This document shows, piece by piece, positions 45,276 to 56,220 of a stretch of 64,000 bases of DNA (position 1 is the stretch's first letter; the number at the start of each line of letters is the position of its first letter). The notes beneath the pieces are model-generated. The model had not been told where the DNA came from. It saw only the letters and a list, made by a program, of their open reading frames with translations, and ran no database searches. Both the position numbers and the translations under genes were made by a program. The stretch comes from Xanthostigma xanthostigma (Eukaryota > Arthropoda > Insecta > Raphidioptera > Raphidiidae). The stretch spans positions 42,124,401-42,188,400 of the forward strand of contig OY754465.1 of the NCBI GenBank assembly GCA_963575645.1, written 5' to 3'.

Positions 45276-46173
45276 GGACGTAGTCTGGTGTTCGGGTTTT
45301 GAAAAAACGAATTTATTTTTTTTACATTTTTAGTAAGTATAATATATTGAGAAAATACTGTAAAAATTTTAGACCGAAATATTAAATATTTACAAAGCTA
45401 TAGCATATAGTCGAGAGTAGCAACGGTCTTACGGTAAGACTCTTACCTGCTCTTACCTCTCAATTGTTATCACGTTACCCTTATACTCTCGCAGAGTAGA
45501 GCAAACAAATTAACAGAAAACGATGCCTTTGAAGAAACGGAAGGTTTAATATACACCAGGCATAGCTGATTAGTGTAAATATTCATTTTTATTTTTTTGT
45601 AAGAAATCTGAAATTAAAACTTTAAACGCGTTTTTCTCAAAACTACGTTTTTCTAAGTGACGCGGGTGATTGAAACAATTGTATACAACCGATTGCTTTC
45701 AGTTTTGTACAGGGTATTCTACACAACAATAGCTCCGTCCGGTACTAGAATTACTTTATTATAAAAATTATTTCTATTTTTTTTAATCGATTTTCAACGA
45801 AAAAATCACGATTTTCTCGTTGTTTTTTTCTAAAACCCGCCATTTTGTTATTTATCAATAAAAATGTTTATTTCTAGTACGGGATAGAGCCACAAGCCTA
45901 CGAAACAATAACCAATTTAATTTTTATAATTCAGTTGACTCCAAGTGACGTTATCACCCGCGCTACCCACCTACCTCCACTTAAAGTTGTCTACTTTAGG
46001 TTAAAAAAACAATTATAAAATGGCGTAAAATTAAGCAAAAAAAATTTTTTTGTCTTAGTTTACGATGTCAGTAAAAACATGTAACAAAATTGAAAACATC
46101 GTACATTATTTTGATATTAAAAAAAATTTCTGAAATAACGGTTGAAAACGAGCCTGAACATAGGACTACGTCC
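45276..46173. mobile_element. TTAA-flanked MITE, 898 bp (piggyBac-like target)
   Basis: Ends GGACGTAGTC and GACTACGTCC are inverted and are followed inward by related GTGTTCGGGTTTTGA and CGAGCCTGAACA words. Both sides are bordered by TTAA (45272-45275, 46174-46177), the target of piggyBac. The ends do not begin with the usual CCY, so only the target fits clearly. GACGCGGGTGAT and ATCACCCGCGC form an inner inverted pair. No transposase. Confidence 0.75.
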
Positions 46174-46179
46174 TTAATG

Positions 46180-46469
46180 CAGTGATTCTCAAACTGGGCG
46201 CTACCGCCCCCGCGTTCTAGGGGGGGGGGTGATGGCCACAGGTGCATTTGGGAGCGATGAATTCTAGTTCAATAAATACTCTCATAATTTCAAACTTCAC
46301 TGTTTCTAATTTGCACCTTTATTTACCATATTTTACGAAAAAGATGGAAACATTAGTACATATATTTTTCTGTTTAATTTTTATTAATATTTAAAAAAAG
46401 TTCCAGGGGGCACTAAGTAATTTTTTTCTGGAAAGGGGGCGGTAGGTCAAATAAATTTGGGAACCATTG
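46180..46469. mobile_element. hAT-type MITE, 290 bp
   Basis: Left end CAGTGATTCTCAAACTGGGC and right end AATTTGGGAACCATTG are hAT-like (CAGTG.TTCTCAAA). GCGCTACCGCCCCC mirrors GGGGGCGGTAGG. Flanks CCTTAATG and GTTTAATG agree at six of eight bases. It sits directly beside the TTAA-flanked MITE, whose right TTAA lies inside this target duplication. Confidence 0.85.
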
Positions 46470-46477
46470 GTTTAATG

Positions 46478-47365
46478 GAACGACAGACAACAAAATAAAA
46501 TCTACGCCGACTGTACCATAAAGAAACTGTTTAAAGATATTTTTTTAGGGAAATGTACTAAAAAGGAAAAATTTTTTAATAATTTAAGTTCGTAATTATA
46601 AAAGCGTGGATTGTGAGCAATAATCTTATCCTCCGAATAAATAGCAATATTTCAATTCACCAGGCATAATTATGTTAACTGTAGGTGTAAAATTTATTCT
46701 GTCTGACTTCCAAGGTTGAAATTTTTATTCGCTGATAAAATAATAATTACCGCCACATAGATCATAATAGTTAACCTATGTTGGTGTAAATTTTGTGTTA
46801 GGATAAAACATTATTATTTTATAAATTTTTTTGTTTTGACATCTACACTAACGCCATCGGTCGGATTTTTGGGTGAACGTTACAATATTCAGCAAAAATA
46901 CTAAATATATTAAGGGGGCTAAAACTGATACACCCAAATCTTTGAGGTAAAAATGAGACACGTTATAGGGACCCTCATTAGGGAAATTCTGAAATAACTA
47001 TACTCTTATAGTGAAATAACAAGCCTTATCTTTCATATGATTTATAAATTTTGTCAGTATAAAACATCAAAATCTTGAATTGACAGTATTAAAATTTTGT
47101 CGATGTATAACCTCAAAAAACTTTCCATAATGGTTACGAAAAATTACAAAATTGTAATCACTGTTTAAAAGTTAAAAGACTGGGTATAGTTTCTGTTTGT
47201 TGTTTATTGATTGTTTAGCTTTATCGTGTACTTATATGCAAATACTAAATAACACAGATTATTTTTTGTGATGAAATAATAATGAGACATGTTTTGGGGT
47301 AAATATGAGACAAATTTTTGGTTGTTTGTGCGTAATAAGTATCTAACAAATCAACATATCAATTT
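46478..47365. other. Left flank of a pogo-like relic; no gene
   Basis: 46945-46970 has GAGGTAAAAATGAGACACGT and 47281-47312 ATGAGACATGTTTTGGGGTA, then AATATGAGACAA. Such ATGAGACA words also occur right of the inserted family E element (48950-48985). They probably belong to the ends or leader of the relic described next. Confidence 0.4.
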
Positions 47366-47660
47366 TAGAAAAAGTAGAGAAAATTTGCAACTCTAAAGCA
47401 AAACGTTTTGCAAAAAAAAGATTTGGAGACTGCGTTGCAGGATATAAAAGAAAACCAATTGCCATTACGCAGAGCTTAAAAAGATATAACATAGACAAGA
47501 GCATTGTAAGTCGAAATTAAGAGGAACGAAGGTGCAAGGTCGAAAAATTAAATTATCAAAAAATAGAAGATCTTGCAATAAATTGAAAGTATTAGCTAAA
47601 TGGGGTTTTGCTTTGACTCACAAAGAAATTTTAGATGTTGTACAAGCTCTCAAACTATAA
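47366..47660 (+). pseudogene. pogo/Tigger-like transposase N-terminal relic
   Basis: One frame reads LETALQDIKENQLPLRRA, a stop, then KRYNIDKSIVSR. This is the psq-type helix-turn-helix start of pogo/Tigger and jerky-like transposases (usual form: AL..V..G..S.R.A...YGI..STL.R). Further on another phase reads LAKWGFALTHKEILDVVQALKL and then a stop; this W-G-F-x-L-T block precedes the CENP-B-like DNA-binding half in the family. In-frame stops and a phase change show decay. The DDE domain is not present nearby, so this is a truncated relic. Confidence 0.65.
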
Positions 47661-47941
47661 AAAAATTACTTTTATGTTACACTTCACATAGGTACCTGCA
47701 AGGAATATTTTTTAAGTTATTTGTTGCTAATTAATATAAGGGAATTATATTTTTGATAGAAAATGTCTGATTACTAAGCTACGATTTTGCAAAACAAATT
47801 TTTTGTTAAAAAATAAATAAAAATTTGATTATTTCTTGTCTTTATTTGACTTCTACTGTCTTGAGTGTACCAACGCATTTACAACTTAAAGTTAAAACCA
47901 GAAAACAGAGTGTTAATACACTAAATAAAGCATGTCTTTTT

Positions 47942-48929
47942 TGACGTGATAACGTCTTATAAATTGATGAATCACCAATCTTATAAATTGATAAAACACC
48001 GGCTGCATGCACGAAAAAGTGTAACGTTCCTAACGCGTAACGTTCCTAACGTTCCTAACGCGTAACGTTCCGCCTGACCCTGTGCGTGCTTTTTGCTAAT
48101 TTCTCGCTCAATTTAAATCAGATCGGTTTGAAACCAGTCTTAAACGAAAGAGGAGAACATTTTACATAGATTTCGTATAACAGAATTTGCCTAAACAGTT
48201 TTTTTATACAAATTTATATAGAAAAATAGTTGTATAAATGCAATGTTGTCTAATGCATGGCGCGACGCGGTCGGTCGTCTTTGTTTGCCGTACATGGAAA
48301 TTAGAAGAGAACGTATGTCTTGTCTGAACATGAAAACGGCTGCATTTCTAATGTTTAATTCAATTTTTTGACATTAGTATTTTGTGAAATGCAACGCCTT
48401 CTAAGTTAAGTATTGGAATAACTAATTATTATTAGAACATAATACTTTGACAGTTGCAAACGTCACTTTTGACATTTCTTATCATTCCGACACCAAGGAT
48501 AAGCGGATTGAAACCAAATTTTGGGAGGATGTTTGATATGCAAATATGAAGTGGCCTATTGTTTTTGGGGAACATCGGCGCATGCGTAAAAGAATATATC
48601 TCTTATAATGATGTTTTATATAATAATAATATAGTTTTTAAAACGGTTTTTACTCTATCTATTTTTACTAGAAATTTTTGTAAATTTTTTGGGGAAAATC
48701 GGCGCATGCGCAAAAGAGATACATGCCATAGTTGTTTTTTATATAATAATAGTATACTTTTTATAGTGTTTTATTATTCTACTTAATAAAATTTACCTAA
48801 ATTTGAAGCGAAAGATGCAATATCATAGATTCGAATTATTATAATTATTATATAAATTTAGGTTATGTATTACGGAATACGTTATCACGTAAAACTATCG
48901 TCCGTAAACCGACTTTACAGACAACCAAT
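47942..48929 (+). mobile_element. Family E element, 988 bp, inserted beside the pogo-like relic
   Basis: Same ends as at 38901-39508 (TGACGTGATAACGTCTTATA and CTTTACAGACAACCAA) between T-runs. Its extra length is largely a second repeat (about 48107-48785) shared with 57468-58330. ATGAGACA words of the host repeat lie on both sides, so the insertion split an older element. Confidence 0.78.
48107..48785 (+). repeat. Repeat G, copy 1, with two ~124-bp tandem units
   Basis: CTCAATTTAAATCAGATCGG, CTTAAACGAAAGAGGAGAA, GGATTGAAACCAAATTTTGG and GGATGTTTGATATGCAAATA match copy 2 at 57468 onward. TCGGCGCATGCG recurs at 48575 and 48699. The frame at 48559-48786 is not a gene. Confidence 0.75.
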
Positions 48930-48934
48930 TTTTT

Positions 48935-49856
48935 TTTACCCTAAGGTGTCTCATATTTAGCCTAAATCAAAGGTAAAAATGAGACACATTTTTTGTTAAA
49001 TATCTTTTTTTAATGTGTGTATTAAGTCAAAATTGTTATTAAAACACGTGTAAATTGTAAAAAGAAAAAGGTCTGTTTATAACGTTTCCAAAGAATAACT
49101 AAGTATTATACCTGATAAAATTCTTGGTGAATTGGAAGTAAATTGTAATATAACGAATAAGTTTGTTGCAAGATTAGTAACGTCTATTTTTAATAGTGTG
49201 TGATGAATATGGCCATTAGTAATGTAATATACCAAAAAAATGCCCATTTGGATCGTAAAGATCAGTAAAGTTGATGCAATTTAGGTCGGCATCTGCATTG
49301 CTTTAAAATGGTTCACCATTTGGCAAAATTCTGTAAATTTATATTTAAAACATATCTCACTTCTGTGGGCGTAGTGTGTCCTGTTGGAAAGAGTGGACAC
49401 GCGTGTGCATACATATAAATTAATACCGGCAGAAAATTTATATATACAAGTGTATGAATAGGACCAGTTAAGTACTGTAAATGAACTGACGGCTTATAAA
49501 CGTACATAATTTGTTTGGACATCAGTTACGCTTGTCCTGTTTATGCACCTGTAAGGGAGTTTTGATTTTATAAACATATAAATCAAAATTAAATTTTTAA
49601 GCTTGTATTTGAGACGGAAAGCATTCGTAATAATATTATTTTCTCGTATTACTGCGTGTTGTTTGTTTCATTTTTCAGTCCACAATAAATTATTATAATT
49701 TCAGGAGCCATTTAGTATCTGCATTTTGATAATTATTATCGATTCTTGAGACGATGTTCTTGAGGTCATAAAACGAAAAGCGACATGATATTATAGATAG
49801 ACAGATTCAGAAATAAAGAGATTGAGCCCAATCTACAACTGATGCATTGTTTATGA
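48935..49856. other. No gene seen
   Basis: The beginning carries ATGAGACAC words of the split older element. The rest is AT-rich; a minus frame at 49313-49522 lacks a domain. Confidence 0.45.
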
Positions 49857-49864
49857 GCTACAAA

Positions 49865-50371
49865 CAGTGCCGGATTAATCATTAGGCAGAGTAGGCAACT
49901 GCCTAGGGGCCCCGCATCGACTAGGGGCCCGTGCACGCACCAAGAAAAAAACTTTTCATTGAACGAAAATTTTATTTGAAAATTTGCATGAAATTTCCCA
50001 ACAACAATACCATTTTCTTTCGTTGTTTATTGCACATACCGCTAACCTATTGTAATTTATTGCATTTAACAAGATAAAATTTAAAATAACTACGTCACGT
50101 CTCATTTCTCTTTCCTGACCCGTCAAAAACCTGGATCATCAATTATTATCTATAACCTATTCATTAAGACCATTTCAATAAAGCTAACAAATCGGGTAAG
50201 GCGATGCTGCAGCATCTAGTCAAAGTAATCATGTTGTTATAATATCACATAAGACATTGAAGTAACAGGATGCCTGGAGCCGATCATCTGGAAGTTACTC
50301 ACATCCCTTCATCAACTTGAAAAGACCTGATTGCACTGCCTAGGGGCCCAGGCAGAATTAATCCGGCCCTG
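49865..50371. mobile_element. hAT-type MITE, 507 bp
   Basis: Ends CAGTGCCGGATTAATC and GAATTAATCCGGCCCTG. Inside both ends is CTGCCTAGGGGCCC. Flanks GCTACAAA (49857-49864) and ACTACAAA (50372-50379) differ at one base, an 8-bp hAT duplication. No transposase. Confidence 0.92.
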
Positions 50372-50379
50372 ACTACAAA

Positions 50380-50880
50380 ACGCGTTTGGTTGCCGCTGCC
50401 ATCTATGGTTGGGTTTCGTACTAATAAAATTTTACACTACACCCTACATAAGTAAAACTTCGATGCAAAAATTCACATTCACGATAAGAACAACTTACGT
50501 ACGTGTCTATATCTATATTTAATATTATTCAAAGCAAGTAGCAGAAAATATTATACTTGTATAATAATATTTTAATTCATTAGTGCGTTATTTATAAAAA
50601 AATATTTTAAAAATTTGACTTAAATAAGTACTGTTGTCTATACTTGTGATGTCAAAAGGTAATATTTTAAAAATTGTAAAGAAACCTAAATAAATATTGG
50701 TAGGAGTAATATGGAATAAAAAAAATAAAATGCGATCGGCGCACAGTCGTCGGAAATGAAAAAAAATCAATCTAAAATCAAAATTTTAACTTTTTATATG
50801 ATTTTTTAATCGTTCTTTTAGTATCTGGTCAATTTCTGAAATACATTTAACTGCAAAATTAAATTACGTAGAAGGACAAA
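50380..50880. other. No gene; S1-like fragment
   Basis: 50427-50465 has TTTTACACTACACCCTACAT, AAGTAAAACTTC, resembling the outer part of SINE family S1. Otherwise AT-rich. Confidence 0.4.
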
Positions 50881-50887
50881 ATTAAAT

Positions 50888-51210
50888 TTGTATGGGTGGT
50901 ATATGCCAACTTCCGTCCATAAAATATTACTTCATGGAGTATTAGTTATAGAAAATGCAATATTGTTAATTGGAGAATTATGCGAAGAGACACAAGAAGC
51001 AAAAAATGAAGATTTGCGGCGATATAGCAGCAAAATTAGTGCTTTGAAATTCTTTTGTATAGATTAGTTTTGAGTTCATATCCCCAATGTAACATAGCAA
51101 CAAAAACAGATCCAACCGATGTCGATGTTCTCCAAATTGATTAATATTTCCGAAAAAGATAGAAATGATTCTGAAGAAGACGAACTTGAAGAAGATAATT
51201 TGTAAAAGCC
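50888..51210 (+). pseudogene. Eroded transposon-protein fragment
   Basis: From about 50895 one frame reads WYMPTSVHKILLHGVLVIEN, then LLIGELCEETQEAKNEDLRR. I recall a W-Y-M-P..VHKIL.HG....ALLPIG.LSEEAQEARNKD block from a transposon-associated protein common in insect genomes, but cannot name its superfamily with certainty. Stops follow at about 51065, and a later open stretch is rich in Asp and Glu (EEDELEEDNL) before a stop near 51204. Only the C-terminal part remains. Confidence 0.45.
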
Positions 51211-51740
51211 TTGGGCATAATATCGCGTTGTACGCCATTATTGCAATTATTTTTCTTTATTATTATATTATATTGCATTGGTCTGTATCTTTAGTCTTTC
51301 ACCACAAAGTTTTAATTGAATAGCGCCATTCGTCCACAAGATATGAATTTTAAACGACTTTTTTTTTATTCTCGACAACTGTGTGCCGGGCTCTAACTTA
51401 GACCTTTAGTTTACGAAGTGAAAACTGCACCATCTCAAGTTGATGTTCATCCGGTTTTTATAGTACACTAGCGCCCCGGCCCGGTTTCACCCGAGTGCGA
51501 TAGATATAATTCTGCAAAATGTATTTCGTTTGCGGCACGGCGTCTGAACTAAAAAATTTGAGCAAATTCTATCAGATGTCGCTACATGTTACTAAGACAC
51601 GATATAGATATAGCCACTTTATTTATAAGGATAGGCTCTCTTCCTGTTTCTTGCAATAAAAAAAATTACAACCTATCCTATAGTGCAAGTTGAATCAAGT
51701 AATACACATTTACAAAATTCCATTAAAATCAATTCAGTGG
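51211..51740. other. Repeat pieces, no gene
   Basis: 51468-51495 reads AGCGCCCCGGCCCGGTTTCA, CCCGAGTG, like the start of the R2/R3 repeats. 51560-51610 has GTCGCTACATGTTACTAAG, recalling a piece of repeat D. Otherwise AT-rich. Confidence 0.4.
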
Positions 51741-51744
51741 TTCC

Positions 51745-51990
51745 GGATATAGATAGTGGCTCAGTCCGCCTTCGCCCTAATTTGCAGACTGCCACCATTT
51801 GTCGTCGACTTACAAAATAAGTCTCCAAGATAGGTGATTTTATTTCAACGCCATAATATATTGTCTATGTTCAACCTAAAGGTTCATTCTAAATAGTGGT
51901 AAAACATTTTTGAAATCGGTGTAGTGGCCTCGGAGATTACCTTCCACAAACACACAAATTCACAAAATTGGCACTCTCTCTTTATAATAT
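51745..51990 (+). repeat. Dispersed repeat R3, copy 2
   Basis: TCAGTCCGCCTTCGCCCTAA, AGACTGCCACCATTTGTCG, AAGGTTCATTCTAAATAGTGG, TTTGAAATCGG and a final TTATAATATTATATAGTATA match 19690-19940 in order. Confidence 0.6.
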
Positions 51991-51994
51991 TATA

Positions 51995-52110
51995 TAGTAT
52001 ATAGATATGCTATACGTACATTGTAACCACTTCCGTTACATTTTTAATCTGAAGAATCAAGTTCACTCCATCGTGCCAAAAGAAGTATTACTTCAAATAT
52101 TTTCTCTTCT
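51995..52110 (-). repeat. SINE S1-like end fragment
   Basis: TACATTGTAACCACTTCCG, AATCAAGTTCACTCCATCG, TGCCAAAAGAAGTATTACTT matches the right end of the S1 copies. The tRNA-like head is absent. Confidence 0.5.
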
Positions 52111-52333
52111 ATCGTGTGGGCGTAACCATATACAAATCACTAGTGTGATACATAATGTGAGCGGAGGAAAATTGGAATTATTTAGGAAATGAATCAACTC
52201 GATATTTGTTTTGAAAGATTAAGGAAAATTAAGAAAAAATGTATTATAATTATATAACGTTACAAAAGCGCAACAAGAACTATGCTAGCGAACGTAGCGT
52301 CAGTATCGAGCACTGTAAATTTATACGTTAAAC

Positions 52334-52831
52334 CAGAAGTGAGCAACCTTTTTAATCAACGGGCCAATTTAAATTTTAAAATTTTTTGGCGGGCCGCATA
52401 TAAAGTAACACTTATTAATAATTTTCAAAACTTTATTTATAATAAACATTAGAATAGTAACGAATTTACTTGAAACTTTTAATGAGAAATTTGGCACTGT
52501 TTTTCGATACAAGCTGATCAATATCAGCCGGAATTGATGAGGTAGCTACACGTACGCAGCTTTCTAATCGTGCATCACTCAGTCTTTGGTCATTTTTGAT
52601 TAATTTCATGGTTGAAAATAATTTTTCGCAATCAAACACAGACGCCGGCAAGTGAGTAACTCGTCACAAAAAATTGTTTCGGTCTACCATTTTATTATAA
52701 TTAATTTTATAACAATATATTGATGGGAGAAAGTCGATAAAATAAATTCAATTTTAGAAATGCTTGGCGGGCCGCATAAACATGTTTAACGGGCCGCAAG
52801 CGGCCCGAGGGCCGCGTGTTGCTCATCCCTG
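52334..52831 (-). mobile_element. hAT element remnant, 498 bp, perfect target duplication
   Basis: Ends CAGAAGTGAGCAACC and GTTGCTCATCCCTG are inverted. GGCGGGCCGCATA words lie just inside both. The flanks CGTTAAAC (52326-52333) and CGTTAAAC (52832-52839) are identical. Inside on the minus strand is the end of a transposase (next entry), so this is an internally deleted hAT element rather than a pure MITE. Confidence 0.95.
52466..52651 (-). pseudogene. hAT transposase C-terminal fragment
   Basis: It reads SVFDCEKLFSTMKLIKNDQR, then LSDARLESCVRVATSSIPAD. CE.LFS.MK..K...R..L.D..L..C.R.A.S is the C-terminal dimerisation region of hAT transposases, as seen in ZBED5 and GTF2IRD2-type proteins derived from them. 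The fragment starts after the catalytic part and ends about where the full protein would. It lies entirely inside the 498-bp element on its minus strand, which fixes the element's orientation. Confidence 0.82.
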
Positions 52832-52839
52832 CGTTAAAC

Positions 52840-54385
52840 GATTTGTTACTGGGTTTGAAATTTTGATAGATTGTTGGAAACACCTAGTACAAATCTATTT
52901 TATAACACTTATTAATTTAGTATAATACTAGTACACGTATCCAATGCCAGATAATCATGAACACGATGGTTTCGATATTTTGTTCTCGGAACAGGTACGA
53001 TGACAGTGAAAAAGAAGAAATTATTAAGTGGTTTTAGAGAAATATATATTATGCTGAAAAGATTCTAAAAAATGGCCCAGTATTAATATAAACATTGAGA
53101 TTAATAAACCTTTTAATAATATATAATACTCTAATAGGCATTTTTAACTGAAACACCAAATAACTTTACGCCTAAGTAAATCAAAGTGAATATTATAAAC
53201 ACTCGAAGTAAATAATCACCGTGTCGCTTGAATTTTTGTTGTGATCATTCACTTCTGCATCATTTAGGTAGTTTATTCGTGGTTTTGTGATATTTTATAA
53301 CACTTATGTCATAGGTTATTTTTGTGGTTAGTTAACTCGCAATTGAAGAAAGTCATACTATTTTTACTACTAAGTACCTACTTTTAAGAAAATATTTTAT
53401 AAAAATCATATCATTAAGTAAATTTTCATACCTATCTACGAAATACATCTGCACCACTGCCCTACACCCATAAATACAAAATTTAATGTCAGTTGTCACT
53501 TAGGCGTGACGTCACAAGCGGACGCCATGACACCTAGGAGCGTTTTCGCGCTTAAATCAAAATAGAGAGATAAAAATGCAATAATTGGCGTTAAAACTTA
53601 ATTTATTGCTGAAAAAATGTTTTATTTACGGAAATTGTAGACATGTACATTATAGAAACGTGTATGTACATTATAGAATGGGATTTTGAAATCTGTCATC
53701 ATGGCTATTAATTCCGATACCAAGAAAGGTTACATAAGTATACAAACTTTGCATATTTATTTTTGAATTAAAATTATTACTGACAGCCAACGTTGAGTGA
53801 AATTTTCAGTCAGAAACTTGCATACAAAAAAAGTTAATCAGTTACATTGCGAATATTAAATTTAAAATTCCGGTATCCTGAAATCTTGAAATTTTGTTAT
53901 AAAATCCCTAGCTATCCGTAGGCAGCCTAATAAAAAACCTCTGATGGTTGTATGTCTCGGGCCCACAGAAATGTTAAACCGATCCTGAGAATAGTTCGTG
54001 CGAGAAACGGATGTTTCAATTAGGTAGTAAAAAATATTGTGTAGTGCACTTGTAAGAAATTCTTTGCGTGGTAATGATGAATGGATATTTACTTGAAATA
54101 AAGTTTAATACGAACTACACACGGAAATGCAGTCATCCAGAATATTATATGTTATTCAGTTCTTGATTAGTTTTTTGATCCAATTTCCTGTTCGTAAATT
54201 TGATCGTACGCTACTGCCAACACGACATGTCTGACGACATCCTGTGTTGGTTTATGGAATATCGCCAAGTTAGCCGGAATGAACGTGCATTTTTTTGTAA
54301 TACATTATTTTAATAGGTGAATAAATTATATCTAAATTTAAAACTTATGCAACCGACATCATTTTAAACTTTTGACATATTTTTA
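52840..54385. other. No gene seen
   Basis: AT-rich. 53512-53560 is GC-richer (GTGACGTCACAAGCGGACGC), possibly a repeat piece. No open frame of note. Confidence 0.45.
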
Positions 54386-54387
54386 AT

Positions 54388-55005
54388 AGCGGTCCCGCCC
54401 GGTTTCACCCGGGTGCAAAAGAACGAATGGGGAAGGAAGGGACATAAGTACACACATTCATCTTAGTTTACCGAGATGAATGTTGTGTCCAAATTTCATG
54501 ATGATCGGAGTTACCGTTTAAAAGTTTTTGTCGATAAAGAGCAGTATTTAAACTTTTTTTAACTAATAATTTTTTTTTAAATGAATTAAATAAAATTTAA
54601 ATAAATTTAAATGTAAGCCTTAGAAGAAAGCAATGTAAAAAATAAAAAAAATAAATAAAAATATATTCACCCAACGTGGGGGTCGAACCCACGACCTTGA
54701 TATTGATAGTCGTATGCGCTACCGATTGATCTACCTGAGGTTGGGTTCTTTCATCACTAATATGAGTATATCTAGTTAGTGCATTTTACATGAATAGAAG
54801 CTTATTTTTGAGATACTTTGGCAACATTTTTCATTAAAGCTCCGTTCCTAATGGTCGTAGCACAATTATATATAGCCTATAGCCTTCCTCGGTAAATGGG
54901 CTATCTAACAAAAAAAAACTTATTCAATTTGAACCAGTAGTTCCTGAGATTAGCGCGTTCAAACAAACAAACAAACTCTTCAGCTTTATATATTAGTATA
55001 GATTA
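54388..55005 (-). mobile_element. Dispersed repeat R2, copy 2, carrying a SINE head
   Basis: Read on the minus strand it runs from TATACTAATATATAAAGCTG, GAGTTTGTTTGTTTG, GAACGCGCTAATCTCAGGAA to CACCCGGGTGAAACCGGGCG, the same order as at 16965-17320. A tRNA-like block (54671-54744) and an AT-rich tail lie inside and are absent from the other copy. Confidence 0.72.
54671..54744 (-). repeat. tRNA-like SINE head (pseudo-tRNA)
   Basis: On the minus strand this 74-base block starts CCAACCTCAGGTAGATCAAT, has TAGATCAATCGGTAGCGC (A-box-like), GTGGGTTCGACCCCCAC (a good T-arm and B-box) and ends CACGTTGG, pairing five bases with its start. The anticodon arm does not pair, so it is not a working tRNA. 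An AT-rich tail follows. It is the head of a tRNA-derived SINE of a family other than S1. Confidence 0.7.
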
Positions 55006-55009
55006 GGGG

Positions 55010-55600
55010 TGTGCTGAGGATTAAATTTTATGAAATAATTACAAATATTTTTGTTTATACATAAACGCCGAACATATTTAATTCAGAATATTTGGCCATT
55101 CATAAAGATGAAAGTTGTAGATTATAGACGCTCGACAGCTAAGGTCGTCAGCGTCTTTTACAGACGTATACAAAGCGTATGCTATGTTCTTCTTCCTATA
55201 TACGCTTTTGGTCAGTCGCGGGGCTCATCGAACATTCGAAACAGACCTACTAATAGAGAACTTATCCAGTCTCACTGTTTTTTTTTTGTAAGTGAATTTA
55301 GTGGAGAGGATTGGGAAAAAAAATCCTTGAATCCGGTATGTCTCAAATCGAAAAATGTTTCCTACAAAAACTCCCCCGACATTTTGGTATAGTTTGTGAC
55401 CGACTGTCGAATAGGGGAAGGGGGATATGCCGCTTTAAAGTTCCCGAAAACTCGTCTTTACCCTATAACTCGGCCATTATTATCGTAGGATAAAACACGA
55501 TTTTTTTTAAATCTCCCATAACTTTGGTTCTAATCGACCTAAACCCGACGCCATTTTTTCGTTTTTTATCTACTTTTATGTGACAAGTGAAAAAAAAATT
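55010..55600. other. No recognised gene
   Basis: A 113-codon frame at 55051-55392 has no domain I know. 55500-55570 carries TCTCCCATAACTTTGGTTCT and TCGACCTAAACCCGACGCCA, which look like a transposon 3' part. Confidence 0.35.
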
Positions 55601-55719
55601 CTGTCAAACTCAACTGTTGGTGAGCGAAATAAACTATTGTTACATTAACTCTCTCTCTGTCTTATGTAATGTTGTCAAAATTACTTTTCTTTAGCTACGC
55701 AGGAAAATTGAACATAATT

Positions 55720-56220
55720 TTCCTGCGTTAATAACATACTATTAAAAAAAGAAAAAAAAATAGTATATTGTGCGACTAGTGAGAGAAGGAGAAGATTCCA
55801 TGAGCGTGAAATTTGCCGCACGAGCGTAGCGAGTGCGGTAACATTTGAGTAGAATATTCTCCTTCGATCAATAGTCGCAAATAATACTTTATTCAACTAG
55901 CACGAGTAACATGTAATCGGGACCCTGATAAAAGAGGGAGAAATAATAAATCACTTCATTGATTGACGTACCCACCGCCCTCGATGCACACAAGATGGCC
56001 CTGACTTTCACTGAATTGCGATGCTGTTTTCATATATACAAATCGCTACCGCGTTCCTATTGGTCCAGAAACTATGCTGTAATAGTATATTACCGTAGAG
56101 TTTCGGCTCATTATTCGCACTCTACGCGTCAACATGAAGTAATTTATTATTTCTCCCGAATTTAGCAGGGCCCCGAAATTATTAATTACTCACGCGTGTT
56201 GAATAAAGATAATTTGAGCA
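55720..56220. mobile_element. Nested inverted-repeat element
   Basis: An outer pair, CTTTATTCAACTAGCACGAG near 55889 and ACGCGTGTTGAATAAAG near 56193-56209, encloses an inner pair: GGGACCCTGATAAAAGAG, GGAGAAATAATAAATCACTT (55919-55957) and AAGTAATTTATTATTTCTCC, CGAATTTAGCAGGGCCCC (56138-56175). This looks like one MITE inserted in another. 55815-55845 has GCCGCACGAGCGTAGCGAGT, GCGG, wording I associate with insect dispersed repeats. Confidence 0.65.

Noticed and set aside
54671-54744. Functional tRNA gene
   Set aside because: T-arm and part of the acceptor stem pair, but the anticodon arm does not, and the block has a SINE-type AT-rich tail.
55051-55392. 113-codon open frame
   Set aside because: Residue pattern resembles no known family and the 3' half lies in transposon-tail-like DNA.
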